Assembly (NCBI GenBank): GCA_036898135.1
Contig: CM072526.1
Span: forward strand, 4,855,555 to 4,919,554
Origin: Oncomelania hupensis
Lineage: Eukaryota > Mollusca > Gastropoda > Littorinimorpha > Pomatiopsidae
Length of the DNA: 64,000 nucleotides
Direction of reading: 5' to 3'
The notes under the pieces were generated by a model that saw only the letters and a list, made by a program, of their open reading frames with translations, had not been told where the DNA came from and searched no databases. The stretch's first letter is position 1; each line of letters opens with the position of its first letter. Both the position numbers and the translations under genes were made by a program. Below are positions 1 through 10,224 of the stretch, one piece after another.

Positions 1-76
1 GTACACCACAATGTAATTTCTTGTAAAAGATATAAAGTTGTCTTATCTTATCTTATCTTAACTTATCTTATCTTAT
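1..76 (+). repeat. LINE/SINE tail with (TCTTA)n
   Basis: A short tail reading ATAAAGTTGTC runs into a TCTTA-type pentamer repeat at about 40-75. A very similar tail followed by the same pentamer repeat lies at 51585-51650, so this looks like the 3' end of a dispersed retroelement that terminates in TCTTA repeats. The body of the element would lie to the left of the window. Confidence 0.5.
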
Positions 77-495
77 CCGCAACATACAATCAACACAGGC
101 ATTCAAAAAGGCCCTCAAAACCCACCTATTCAAACTGCATTATTCAGACTGATTTGTATCCCGCTGCCATTCTCTTCTCTTTTGTTTCTGTCTGATCCGT
201 AAGTGTGTACACGGCTGTAAATATTTATACTGGTTTCCTTTCCTGGGTCTAAACGGGCATACAAATAGCTGTGAATAAGATTTTGCTAGTCTATTTTTGT
301 CTTTTTTTGTACATAGTTGTAAATAGCTCTTACTTTTACTGTTCCATCTTTTGGTGTATTGTAACAAAAGCGGTGTTTGATCGAATGCATGTATTTTTAT
401 GTAATGACTATGTAAAGCGAGGTAAGTCTGGTCGTATGCTAAAGTACCCGCTATATAAAAACCCGTTATTATTATTATATTATATTATTATTATG
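77..495 (+). mobile_element. LINE-A 3' fragment (L2/CR1-like)
   Basis: This piece matches the 3' end of the LINE at 19.0-22.8 kb. It starts in the last codons of ORF2 (about 77-150, a FK-ALKTHLF type ending followed by a stop) and continues through the same 3' UTR, ending in CGCTATATAAAAA and a TTA repeat near 470-495. It keeps about 60 bases of the ORF2 C-terminus that the larger copy lacks near 22415, so the larger copy carries a deletion there. It is a 5'-truncated, dead insertion. Confidence 0.8.
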
Positions 496-734
496 CTCTG
501 TGGGTTCGGACATTAAATAGAATAGACCCAACGTTTCCCGGCGTGTCGTAAGAGGCGACTAACAGGGGTGATGTTAGCATGGCATCACTTGGCGAAAGTC
601 TTCTACACAGAAGTCACCGGCCAGGGCGGAGGAACCTCACGTGACTACAGGTTCAACGACCACGTGCTCAGGGCCAAGGCGAGCCACACTGCGGAAGGAA
701 AATTAAAGTGCACTAGACTGAAGTCCGACCTGGG
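496..734. other. no gene seen
   Basis: This is unassigned sequence between a LINE tail and a SINE. A short open frame covers 568-825, but it runs into the SINE and has no recognisable domain, so it is not called as a gene. Confidence 0.4.
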
Positions 735-1112
735 GTGGCCTCGTGGCGCAGTGGATAAGTCGCCGGTTTCCTATGCCGAAGGTCGCGGGTTCAATTCCCG
801 CAAGGGGCGAACGTATGTGACTTAGGTACGAGACTATTGAGGTCACCGAGGGTTTCCTCCCTCCCTTCAATAATGGTACAGGATGCAGTCAATATAAAAA
901 TTTCAAAAATAAAAATTCGATTTTCTTTCCGTCTTCTAATAGCGATCTCCCTGCCTTTACACCACCTGTTTGAGTGATGGATGTGTGTTTGGTGTGTGTG
1001 AGGGTGGATGAGACAGGTGAGCGTGTATGTTGGTATAGATCGCCGCGCTTTGAGCCTGAATGATTTGGGCAAAGGCGCGTATAGCATCCTGTATTATTAT
1101 TATTATTTTATT
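735..1112 (+). mobile_element. tRNA-headed SINE
   Basis: The head has a tRNA-type internal promoter: an A box (TGGCGCAGTGG, 744-754) and a B box (GGTTCAATTCC, 788-798) at tRNA-like spacing. An unrelated body follows. The 3' part has a GCGCTTTGAG...GCGCGTATAGCATCC module and a TTATTATTATT tail at about 1090-1110. This is the layout of a tRNA-derived SINE whose 3' end imitates a CR1/L2-type LINE. It has no protein product. It lies directly upstream of the LINE-R fragment at 1118. Confidence 0.7.
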
Positions 1113-1117
1113 TATTA

Positions 1118-2563
1118 CAAACTGCAAGACCCGGAGGTGGCAGAACTATTTCAGGCCACATTTGGAGGGAAATTTGCACCACTGCTCATTTTGGGGGCTG
1201 GTGAAGTAGATGTCAACACCATAACCACCACCTTCAACTCAGCTGTGACAGATGCCGCCACTGAGATCCTTGGCAAGCACCGACCAAAGAAGAAGCCATG
1301 GATCACACATGAACTTTTGGATCTGTGTGATAAACGAAGAGAGATAAAAATGAAAAAGAAAACCTCACAGGAAGCTCATGTCTACCGAAAAATCAACAAT
1401 GACATCCCAAAGGAGAACTGGATGTAAGAAGATCAATGCCAGGAAATAGAGAACAGTCTGAACAAGAACAACAGCAAGAAGGCCTACCACACTGTGAAGC
1501 GGCTGACAAGTGTTAAACAGCCCAAAGACTCCACGATCCAAAGCAAGTCTGGCATATGCCTTACAGAACAAGAAATCTTGGACAGATGGACAAAGTACTG
1601 CTTTGACCTTTACAACCATACACCAAATGTTGACCCATCAGTTCTAGCATGTCCCGAGAACATAAAAGAAAAAGAAATCCTCCCAATCCTCCGGGAGGAA
1701 GTTGAGGCAGCAGTGCAATCGCTGAAGAAAGGGAAGTCAGCGGGAGTGGACTATCTACCCGCGGAACAGCTACAAGCAGGAGGAGAAGCGATGATTGATG
1801 CCCTCACCATTATGTGTAACAAGTTCTGGCAGAGTGGAGAGTGGCCTACACATCATGGACACAGTCGCTTGTCATCACTCTTCCCAAAAAAGGTAACCTT
1901 CAGGAGTGTGAACAATACCGCACAATCAACCTCATCAGCCATCCCAGCAAGGTCCTCCTGAAAATAATAATCAACAGGTTGAAACCCCAAGCTGAACAAA
2001 TCATAGCTGAAGAACAAGCAGGATTGAGGGCAGGGCGAAGTACCACTGAACAGAGTTTCAACCTCAGACTAATCTGTGAGAAATACCTGCAGCACCAACC
2101 ACATCTATATCATGTGTTCATAGACTTCAAGAAGGCGTTTGACCGAGTCTGGCATGCAGCTCTATGGGCAACAATGAAAGTGTACAACATCAGCCCTAAA
2201 ATTAGTGAAGTCATAAAAAGCCTGTATGACAAGGCTACCAGTGCAGTCCTCCATAACAGCGTCATCGGGAACTGGTTCAGAACAACAATCGGTGTGCGTC
2301 AAGGATGACTACTCTCTCCATCACTCTTCAACATCTTCCTAGAGCACATTATGTCAGATGCTCTTGCAGATCACGAAGGCACAGTCAGCATAGGGGGTTG
2401 AGCAATCTCCAATCTTCGTTTTGCGGATGACATTGATGGATTGGATGGAGAGGAACAAGAACTTGAAGAGCTGGTACAGAGTCTTGACACCAACTCCAGA
2501 GCTTATGGAATGGAAATAAGTGCAGAGAAGACCAAAATGATGACCAACAACACTAATGGCATC
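1118..2563 (+). pseudogene. LINE-R piece 1: reverse transcriptase (RTE-like), broken
   Basis: Conceptual translation gives the pre-RT linker (PKKKPWITHELLD), then the RT domain: NYRTI-like block, QAGLRAGRSTTEQ, FIDFKKAFDRVWHAALW, GVRQG, and the FADD catalytic box at 2420-2431. The endonuclease is absent, so the copy is 5' truncated. Several frameshifts and stops (for example TGA near 2309 after GVRQG, and TGA near 2399) show that it is inactive. The reading breaks off at 2563 and resumes exactly at 7687, so this is the first third of one element split by insertions. Assignment to the RTE-like group is from memory of the family and is less certain than the LINE call. Confidence 0.85.
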
Positions 2564-2689
2564 CATGCCCAGTGCTTCAGATTGTTTTCAGACATCATGG
2601 GCCCAATGACCATGCAAAATGATGGGTCAATTTTGAAATAGATGGGTCATTAACAATCGAAGGAATTCGTATCGTATGTTCACCTAGTC

Positions 2690-2985
2690 CTTCTTGATTT
2701 TTATAACGCGCCAGGCTGGCGCATTCACTTTGTCTGTTACGCGCCATTCTGATAAAATATGCGCCAATGGCGCGGGCGCACCAACAATCTGAAGCACTGC
2801 ATGCCTGAAACTTTCTTCATTGAAATATAAACGTTCAGCTGATGGTTGAAAACTATTTTTAGCTACGCAGCCATCGTCTCTGGTCTGGCAGCGATACTCC
2901 CTTTCCCGCATGCCAGTCATTCGCCCAAAAAGGCAATCACCGAAGTCGAACGAAGCTCTCCGATGTGTTACGAAATGTTGCTTGC
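2690..2985 (-). repeat. dispersed repeat, inverted partner of 5023-5244
   Basis: The stretch with GGCAATCACCGAAGTCGAAC (about 2930-2950) and the following AGCTCTCCGATG reappears as its reverse complement at about 5040-5125. A flanking GAATGACTGG/CCAGTCATTC block and a GGGAGTA block are also shared. The left part (2705-2790) is rich in GCGCC motifs of both orientations. The two copies are clearly diverged. No coding potential was recognised. Confidence 0.5.
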
Positions 2986-3139
2986 ATGACTACGACTAGT
3001 TGACATTAAACATTATCGCTGTTGCTTCTAATTCTGTTCGATTTACACACATTAGCATTTCGCAACGGTATACTTTGTTCACTAGCTGAATATAATTATT
3101 AGACCTGTATTGTTCGTTTTATACGTAAATAAATGTATA

Positions 3140-3216
3140 AATTGCTTACAGGGTCCAGCGGACTGCAAAGAGCCGAATCAGGACCACAAAATCAGGACCA
3201 CAACTTCGCTAGTAAT

Positions 3217-3255
<39 letters not shown>

Positions 3256-3282
3256 TGTTGTTGTTATTATTATTATTATTGG

Positions 3283-3340
<58 letters not shown>

Positions 3341-3659
3341 TAATTAATAATATTTAGGCCTATACTTTATAATATTTGAATCTTTAAATTTTCTGAGAAG
3401 GACGAATAGGCTAAGCGGATTTAAAAAAAAAAAAAAAAAAAAAAACTCGAGATCAGAGTAAAATTAATAGTTAGTTAGTTATTCATTGCTTACGGGGTCC
3501 AGAGGACTGCAAAGAGCCGAATCAGGACCACAAAATCAAGACAACTCGAGATCACAGTTAAATTAGTAGCTAATTAGTTATTCATTGCTTACAGGGTCCA
3601 GCGGACTACAAAGAGCCGAATCAGGACCACAAAATCAGGACCACAACTTCGCTAGTAGT

Positions 3660-3719
<60 letters not shown>

Positions 3720-3733
3720 TGTTGTAGTTGTTG

Positions 3734-3789
<56 letters not shown>

Positions 3790-3798
3790 GGTTTGTTA

Positions 3799-3835
<37 letters not shown>

Positions 3836-3857
3836 CATCATTATTATTATTATTATT
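3140..3857 (+). repeat. three copies of a dispersed 'GGGTCCAGCGGACT' repeat with triplet microsatellites
   Basis: A roughly 60-bp module starting GCTTACAGGGTCCAGCGGAC and continuing through AAGAGCCGAATCAGGACCAC occurs at 3143-3212, 3487-3545 and 3588-3655. Two copies run straight into GCA/GTA/TTA triplet arrays (3214-3340 and 3655-3857), and a poly-A tract lies at 3423-3444. The same module is present in reverse complement at 33.4-33.8 kb. Apparent reading frames here are homopolymer (Ser, Ile, Leu) artefacts of the triplets. Confidence 0.7.
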
Positions 3858-4373
3858 CCTACGCTCCGCGTGTTAAAGGATTATAAAAGAAAAAAATAGG
3901 TGTGCTGCTGTGCGTGCTCCATGGGGATGGTCAGTGAAGTTTTGTTTATTTTTGCTGAAGTTGGGTGTAACCAGAAATATTCAGATGGTGTTACTGGTTA
4001 TTTTTTCTTATAGATTTACCAAAGTTTTCAGATGATTTATGGAAATTTTCGCCTGCCACGCAACATTTTTTTAAATACGTGTTTCTTATTAAAATCCATA
4101 TCATTGAATAACATATAACAAATTTACTGTATCAGTTAAAAAGAATAATATTAGTTACATAAATAATTGCATTGGTGCTTGCACTAAAAATGTCACTGTT
4201 TTTTGAGACCATTATAAACTTGCTTTGCCATGTTGTGCTGAAGGGACATCAACGTATCCATAGCGCTTTGAAGTTTAGTCATGGTTTTATTGTTGATATA
4301 GATGTGAAATCGTTGTATGTGTGCATTATGTGTTATGTATTACTTTTACTCTTTATTGCTAATTGCGTCAGTA
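3858..4373. other. no gene seen
   Basis: AT-rich sequence without a supported reading frame, RNA gene or repeat that I can name. It ends at the TA dinucleotide that flanks the MITE at 4374. Confidence 0.4.
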
Positions 4374-4750
4374 CAGGTGTTCCAAAAGTCTTGGGCACAT
4401 TTTGACATTGAATATTTCCGAAACTATAAAGGATATAAAAACGCATCTGGTAAATTCAGAAAGCTTGTAATCTCAAGTTTTACATGGAATGTTCAAAGAT
4501 GTTCAATGTGAGCACCATTGGTCACACGACACACATCAAGCCGATAGTCAAATTCTTGCTAAACGCGTCCCTACATTTTCTGTTTGAGTGAACGCCATTA
4601 ATGGGTCTGAAAAGAAATAAAAAAATCAACAGCTTTACAAAAAAACTTAAGGTAATTAGCTTTAAAATGGCACAACTGTTATCTTACTACCATTCATAGT
4701 TATTGAGATATGGGGACTTCAAATGTGCCCAAGACTTTTGGAACACCCTG
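4374..4750. mobile_element. Tc1/mariner-type MITE
   Basis: The ends are inverted repeats of about 28 bp: the left end reads CAGGTGTTCCAAAAGTCTTG and the right end is its reverse complement with one extra C/G, GGAACACCCTG. Both ends are flanked by TA (4372-4373 and 4751-4752), the target duplication used by Tc1/mariner elements. The 377-bp body has no transposase, so it is a non-autonomous derivative. Confidence 0.85.
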
Positions 4751-4904
4751 TATATTAATCATCATAAAATAATATTAATCATCATATAATAATAACTGCT
4801 TCAAAATGCGAATCTCGACTTGACTTACAGCTTGAACTGTGCAGATCGAAATAGAATTAGATCTAGAAGCAACAGCGGCTATTTTTTAGGCACGGATGTT
4901 TCAT

Positions 4905-5019
4905 CACAGGCTCTGAAGTATTTTCTTTCGTCTTTGTAAACTCATGGGCCTCCTACATACGTACGTAGTAGTATAGTATGTAATTGAGGCCTACGAAAGA
5001 CGAGACTTCCCAGCCTGTG
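4905..5019. mobile_element. foldback MITE, family M2
   Basis: The element begins CACAGGCT and ends AGCCTGTG, and the imperfect inverted repeat continues inward (GAAGT, then CTTTCGTC against GACGAAAG) almost to a central CATACGTACGTAG. It is therefore a nearly full-length hairpin. A second copy of the same family lies at 26343-26454. It has no coding capacity. The superfamily is not assigned. Confidence 0.7.
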
Positions 5020-5022
5020 GTT

Positions 5023-5244
5023 TCACGTAGTCCTGCCAGCATTCGTTCGTAAAACATCGGATAGCTTCGCTCGGCTCGGAGAGCTTCGTTCGACTTCGGT
5101 AGTTGCCTTTTTCGGCGAATGACTGGAACTAGGTTGGAAAAAACAAGTTCGCCGCCCGCCCCACGCTATGCGCATAGCAGACAAAGAAGGGAGTATGACT
5201 CCAGTGGATATTATTCTCGATCTTAGTGCTATAGAATTGATCAT
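5023..5244 (+). repeat. dispersed repeat, inverted partner of 2690-2985
   Basis: Carries GAGAGCTTCGTTCGACTTCG and GAATGACTGG blocks that match the reverse complement of 2915-2985. It starts directly next to the M2 MITE. A 73-codon frame on the minus strand spans the repeat, has no domain, and is not called as a gene. Confidence 0.45.
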
Positions 5245-5295
5245 TTTATGTTAAATATCGTTTGTATTGTGGTAATCTTTTGCATTTTAGTTACT

Positions 5296-5480
5296 TGGCG
5301 GCAGGGATAGCTCAGTGGTCAGAGCGCACGACTTGTGTGAGTGCGTCTTGGGCGACGTGGGTTCGAATCCTGACTTCAGCAAACTATTTTGTGACTGCTG
5401 GATATTACGGGCCAGCGCCTTGAGAAGCTCTCTGAGCTTGTAAGTGCGCTATATAAAAGAATATAAAAGAAATCTCTTTC
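5296..5480 (+). mobile_element. tRNA-headed SINE with LINE-like tail
   Basis: The A box TAGCTCAGTGG (5308-5318) and B box GGTTCGAATCC (5360-5370) form a Pol III type promoter. A body follows and a 3' module GCGCCTTGAG...GTGCGCTATATAAAAG ends in an A/T-rich tail near 5480. The CGCTATATAAA motif is also at the 3' end of LINE-A (about 468 and 22775), which suggests that this SINE borrows LINE-A-type machinery. The cloverleaf is not preserved well enough for a functional tRNA. Confidence 0.75.
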
Positions 5481-5963
5481 TCTTTACTTTCATATCTGTG
5501 TTTTGTGTTAGTATAAACTAAATCTCAGAATAAATTAACTAAATCTCAGAATACCATTTCGTTTGTGTAATATTTTAGTCGATTTGACCGTGTGTACTGA
5601 TCGGCCCTTCACTGACTTGCAACGGACTGGTTTTCGATCTAGTGTTTGTACGTGCATATATACGCGTTTTAATTACACATATAAATCCTTTCTACAATGT
5701 TCACCATTTGAAGTCACTTAGTACAAAATTTGAACTTTCTGGTGATGTGGTCGACATTATAAAATATCTTCTTGTGTTTGGTTGCTGGCCTCTGTAATTG
5801 CAGGGAATTAACTTTTTTCTAGCGGTAATGGTGGCAACAACAGGCTCGCGCACATAATTGTTGCATTGCCGCGCGGGCCCACCGCGTGTATGTGTATGTG
5901 TACAGTGTGTGTATCGTTTGTGTTGTGTGTGTGCGTAATGTATTACAGTTATGATTGCCATTG
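5481..5963. other. no gene seen
   Basis: Noncoding sequence with a short TG-rich tract near 5888-5935. Minus-strand frames over it are made of TG/CA repeats and are not credible. Confidence 0.4.
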
Positions 5964-6120
5964 TTCAATGTACTATACCAGCATAACTGAATCGCTTGGT
6001 CAGTAGGCCATGTTGAGTGACAGTGACATGTATAGTGGCTATTCAATGTACCCTTACATCATGACTGAACCGCTTGATCAGTGTGCCGTGTTGTGTGACA
6101 ATGACAGTTATAGTGGTGAT
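5964..6120. repeat. 78-bp tandem duplication
   Basis: Two units starting TTCAATGTAC at 5964 and 6042 share the blocks ACTGAA-CGCTTG-TCAGT, GTTG-GTGACA-TGACA and TATAGTGG at the same spacing. They differ at many positions, so the duplication is old. Confidence 0.7.
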
Positions 6121-6196
6121 TTATTCAGGATATCCCTATCACCATAATTACATAATGCCATTACATTGGGGCCATGGGGCATGGGATTACATCTTA

Positions 6197-6851
6197 TAGG
6201 TGAGTACAATACATTTGTCATACATTTGTCTCCCCTTATAGCTATTTAGGTGAGTACAATACATTTTTCTTCCCATTTTAATTTTGTTCTGTGACTTTCC
6301 TACACTCACTAGGTTATATCGAAAACACACAACCATTGTACACGCACTGCATAGGCATGCCTAAGATATGTTATTAAATATTGCATATCTCTTCCCCTCC
6401 CCCCCCCCCTCTCTCTCTCTATCCATAACGTGAATGAATGTCTCCAGTCAAAAAAAGAACACACATCTTTTTTGTGTGCATGTGTTTACGTTTGTGTGTT
6501 GGTTTGTTTTGTTTTGTAAGTTATTGTAGGGGAAAGTCGAATAACATGAAACGAAGTGTAATATATATATATATATATACACTCCATTTAATATTACCCG
6601 ACTTTTCCCTACATGCATGCTACTAGTACTCTAGCTATGCGATGCTTTCTCATTTGTATTTTTTCATTGTAAATTGCAGTATTTTGGTGAGTACCATTAA
6701 TTTTTTTTGCATGGTGTTAAGTTCCATTGCTCATTTTCTGTATAGACTTCCTGTGACTTTTATTTACATGCACTGGATTATTCGAAAATACAATACACAT
6801 TCTACATGCGCTGTATATGGATATGATGACTGATATTTAATTAAATGTTTA

Positions 6852-6883
<32 letters not shown>

Positions 6884-6930
6884 AGTGAATGCATGGCTCC
6901 ATAGAAAAAAAAACCACAAACACATAACAT
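6197..6930. repeat. diverged ~0.45 kb tandem duplication
   Basis: The segment 6285-6510 (GTGACTTTCC...CACTGCATA...CT repeat...GAATGAATGTCTCCA...CACACA) is repeated in the same order at 6745-6930 (GTGACTTTTA...GCGCTGTATA...CT repeat...GAATGCATGGCTCCA...CACA). Inside the first unit, AGGTGAGTACAATACATTT is itself doubled (6197 and 6246). No coding content was recognised. Confidence 0.6.
6526..6612. mobile_element. 87-bp foldback MITE
   Basis: The inverted ends GTAGGGGAAAGTCG and CGACTTTTCCCTAC (one or two mismatches) flank a TA repeat (6561-6577). It could form a hairpin. The target-site duplication is unclear. Confidence 0.55.
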
Positions 6931-6946
6931 TTCATTACGTGTTATT

Positions 6947-6999
6947 TTGATTTGGCTCGGAAGAGTCCGCTTGACCTAAAGCAATAATCATGTAATGTA
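6947..6999 (+). repeat. short dispersed repeat end
   Basis: GATTTGGCTCGGAAGAGTCC and the following CTAAAGCAATAATCATGTAA recur almost exactly at 33060-33112, and a weaker version is at 53785-53822. This looks like the conserved 3' end of a small dispersed element. Confidence 0.6.
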
Positions 7000-7686
7000 A
7001 CGTGTTATTTTACCCTAGGCCCTGTCTTGTAAATTGTTGTACTTTGAAATTTGCGTACGTCTCATTTGTTTGTAGCTTTGTTTTATAAAGTCCTTTAAAA
7101 CTTGACTGTATTTACTCTGTGTTTGATTGTGTGTTTACATTCAGTTTGTGTGTATGTGTCTACTGTGTGTATCATATCGGTTGTGTGTGTAGTGTCTCTC
7201 CCTCTCTTTTGGTTGTGTGTTATAGGTCTAGCATGTCTTGTAAATTGTGCTGTTTTGGATGAGGTTTTAAATGTATTCTCGTTTGTTTGGGCTTTCTTGT
7301 GTATAGTAAATAGTGGATGAGTTTTTTTAAAATACATTCAGTTTCAGCAGGATTTTTTGTTAGGCATAAAATACTTATGCGTAGCTAGCAAAAGTAGTTT
7401 CTAATAGCGTGAAGGACAACTGTCATGTATTTCTAAAATGTATAACAAAATCGTAAGAGAGGGCGCCGGCAGTTCGTTAAGGTCTGGCTACAGCAATGGG
7501 CTTGGTTAAAATAATTAAAAGCTCCACAAAGTACTAAAGGCAAGTGCCAGTAGGCTAGACTACACCAAGTCCAGCGGGCGTCTCTGATCTGGTTACGGGC
7601 GGTTCAGCCAGCGTGAACAGAACATAAGAGGTAGAACAAGGGTTGTATTTAGCCACCATCTGACCGTACCGCTTATAGACAGCCGT
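7000..7686. other. no gene seen
   Basis: Noncoding stretch with a TG-rich tract at 7115-7215. Two overlapping frames of about 75 codons on opposite strands exist only because of that repeat. It ends where LINE-R resumes. Confidence 0.4.
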
Positions 7687-7915
7687 GCATCAAGACGGAC
7701 ATCAAAGTCCAAGGCCAATCCCTCAACACAGTGCATAGCTTCAAATATTTGGGAGCCATTGTGTCAGACGATGGGTCCCTACAGGAAATCCTCTCCAGGA
7801 TCGCACAAACAACTGCTGCCTTGACAAGGTTGAAGCCCATTTGGAAAGACAGGACCATCAGTCTACATTCCAAAGTAAGACTGCTGCGCTCCCTTGTCAT
7901 CTCCATCTTCCTACA
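7687..7915 (+). pseudogene. LINE-R piece 2: post-RT region
   Basis: Resumes LINE-R exactly where piece 1 stops. The frame encodes HSFKYLGAIVSDDGS, then RLKPIWKDRTISLHSKVRLL and SLVISIFL, the thumb/linker segment that follows the catalytic core in this family. It is interrupted again at 7915, with the pentamer CTACA at both edges of the next insertion (7911-7915 and 9215-9219). Confidence 0.85.
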
Positions 7916-9214
7916 TGCATGTGTAGCCGGGCTGGGCTACAAAGAATTTCTGATCATTACGATACTTAGGCCTCACTCTGTTCCCTGTTATGTTTAAACT
8001 AGCTGTATAATTTGATATATACTTTTCAGATCCCTTAAAACATATAATCGTTAGACGCAGCATTACATTCCCTATTAGAATATATAAACTTTAATTGTGA
8101 TTTATGTAGCGGTTTTAAAGGAGAGCGTGATGTTTAGAATAGCGCGATGCTTATCACGGTGATAAAGACACCGCGCTGTTACGGACCAAGCTGACAGGCT
8201 TACTGGTTTGGCCGGTCGTAACGCACTTCCCGCCTTGTAGATTAACACATGATAAGAACATGATTGTCGATGATGGCGATAGCAAAGATTTTCCACTGTA
8301 ACACCTTAAGTGTGATATTTTCCGATGCCTTAGTTCATTCTTTAACAGTATATACTTACATTAAATATTAGTTTTATAGGGACATACATCGAAAGAGAAA
8401 CAGAGGAAATGTTGTAAGAAGAGGCTAGATGTAAATATTGTTGTTGTGTAAGGTGTTATCTATTTTAGTCCGTCATAGTCGGAACCCATAATAGTAACCA
8501 TGTCATATTATATATCGCTGGAAAGGGGAGGCGTTGTTCTTTCTTTGTCATTATTACTATGATTTATAATTGTATTAAATTAAAGAGTTAGTATGAGTTT
8601 ATAGTCGTAACATTCTTCAAAGCAGCAGCCAACTCCCTCTTAAATTGCGTATTATTTTTATTTCGTAGCAGATAGGTCCGATATTATTATATCAGTAGAA
8701 AGGCCGTATTTCCGCGTTTCCTCCCATATATATTTTGTATAGTATTCGTTAGCGTTTTAAGCATTCTATGTAAAATAAAGATTAACAACTAAAACAAATT
8801 ACCGAGAGAGGCGAACATTATGTGGCGCGCATTACGCGTTAAACAGCGGGTTCAGTACGGTCTGCGCGCACACATATAAGCACAGACGTGAAAGTGGTGT
8901 TTCACCCGTCCCCTATACGCTTAATGTGTCCGGGGACGTAAATTTATTCAAATAAATATTTCGGGACACACACACTCGGGAAAGAAAGACACACACGGGA
9001 AGAACGAGTCAGACGCACAGAGAGGGCAGAATGTAGCTGGTATCTCCACGAGCATTTCCCTTTGCTACGATGCACTTCGAGAATAAAACTGTCAACGGTC
9101 ATCAACGAACTGGCGTTGGAGAGAGAGAGAGAGAATGTGTGAGAATTCTTCACCATAACCTTCATCACCCTAGCCTACATCACTTTATCATCTTCTCTCC
9201 AACATACAACACCA
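7916..9214. mobile_element. candidate solo LTR (1.3 kb) inside LINE-R
   Basis: The insertion starts TGCATGTG and ends CAACACCA, i.e. it has TG...CA termini, and it is flanked by the 5-bp duplication CTACA. Those are the marks of an LTR retrotransposon insertion. It has no coding region, so it would be a solo LTR left by LTR-LTR recombination. An AATAAA at about 8773 fits a polyadenylation signal. No second copy is in the window, so the call rests on ends and flanks only. Confidence 0.45.
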
Positions 9215-9655
9215 CTACACTTGCGAAGCATGGACCCTCACAGCAGATCTACAACGAAGAATACAAAGCATGGAGATGAGGTGCTACAGAAGACTTCTGG
9301 GCATTTCCTATACCCAACACGTCACCAACGACGAAGTCCGACAGACCATCACACAAGCCATTGGACAACACGATGACCTGCTCACAGTGGTGAAGAAACG
9401 GAAACTCCGATGGTATGGCGACGTCACCAGATCATCAGGCCTTGCAAAGACCATTCTACAAGGCACAGTGCAAGGAGGTAGAAGAAGAGGGAGACCGAAA
9501 AAGATGTGGGAGGACAACATTCGAGAATGGACTGGTTTGACACTGAGCGAAGCCATCAGGGCTGCTGATGACAGAGAAATATGGAGTATGCTGGTTAAAC
9601 GATGATCTGTGGTGTCCCTACGACCTCCGGGTTACGGGACAGGATATGATAGGAT
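9215..9655 (+). pseudogene. LINE-R piece 3: C-terminus and 3' end
   Basis: Completes LINE-R with MEMRCYRRLLGISY, HVTNDEVRQTI, KKRKLRWYGDVTRSSGLAKT and GRPKKMWEDNIREWTG, the conserved C-terminal block of this LINE group. A stop follows at about 9603-9605. The 3' end is a GATAG-type repeat (9640-9655), the same tail as in the copies ending at 35.81 and 36.11 kb. Confidence 0.85.
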
Positions 9656-10224
9656 AGGATTATTAATGATAAAAAACGTTTCTTGTTAGTCAGTTAGACT
9701 TTGTTATGCAGTCCGATGGTATACCAAAAGCTGTGTTAAGAAAAAGTAAATCGGCTGTTGTACCAATTTCTATGGCAGAGAACATTTTTTAAAAAAAAGA
9801 CCTTTTAAAAAAAGGAAAATATGATAAAATAACTACACCAATGGAGGTCTTAAGATGGTTGACATGGATTTTACTTAACACTTACTATCTGCAGTGGGCA
9901 TGAAAACTAGCTGGCTGCAACAATAACAATTGGACTTTCATTCCTGCTTAGAATGTACAACATTTAGCAGGAAAACGCGGCAGCTTTGGTTTTAATTATA
10001 TAGAAGATAAAGCTACTGGAATACATTCAATACAGAATGACCACTGGAAAGACGTGCTCATCATCTATTTCAATACAAAAACGTTGACACCGATGAACCA
10101 AGTCAACAAACACAACGTTTGTAATCAGACGTTATTTAGTAATCAGCTTGTTCAATATAAAAGTAATGTATTGCATTTTGCATATAGGGTTTAAATTGGA
10201 CTTGAAAGGATAAAAAATCTTAAA
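9656..10224. other. no gene seen; possible upstream part of the next LINE remnant
   Basis: AT-rich sequence with no frame that I can recognise. It may include decayed coding sequence of the LINE whose C-terminus follows, but I see no motif to support that. Confidence 0.3.

Larger units (their letters stand above)
2564..7686. mobile_element. 5.1 kb insertion splitting LINE-R
   Basis: LINE-R sequence stops at 2563 and continues at 7687, with the pentamer GCATC present at both edges (2559-2563 and 7687-7691). This is consistent with a 5-bp target-site duplication. The insert has no long coding frame and no obvious terminal repeats: it starts CATGCCCAG and ends ACAGCCGT. It contains separately listed MITEs, one SINE, microsatellites and tandem duplications. 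It may be one large non-autonomous element later colonised by others, or several accumulated insertions. Confidence 0.5.

Noticed and set aside
744..812. tRNA gene
   Set aside because: A and B boxes are present, but the stems do not give a good cloverleaf and the sequence continues into a SINE body. The same applies to 5304-5375 and 53541-53600.
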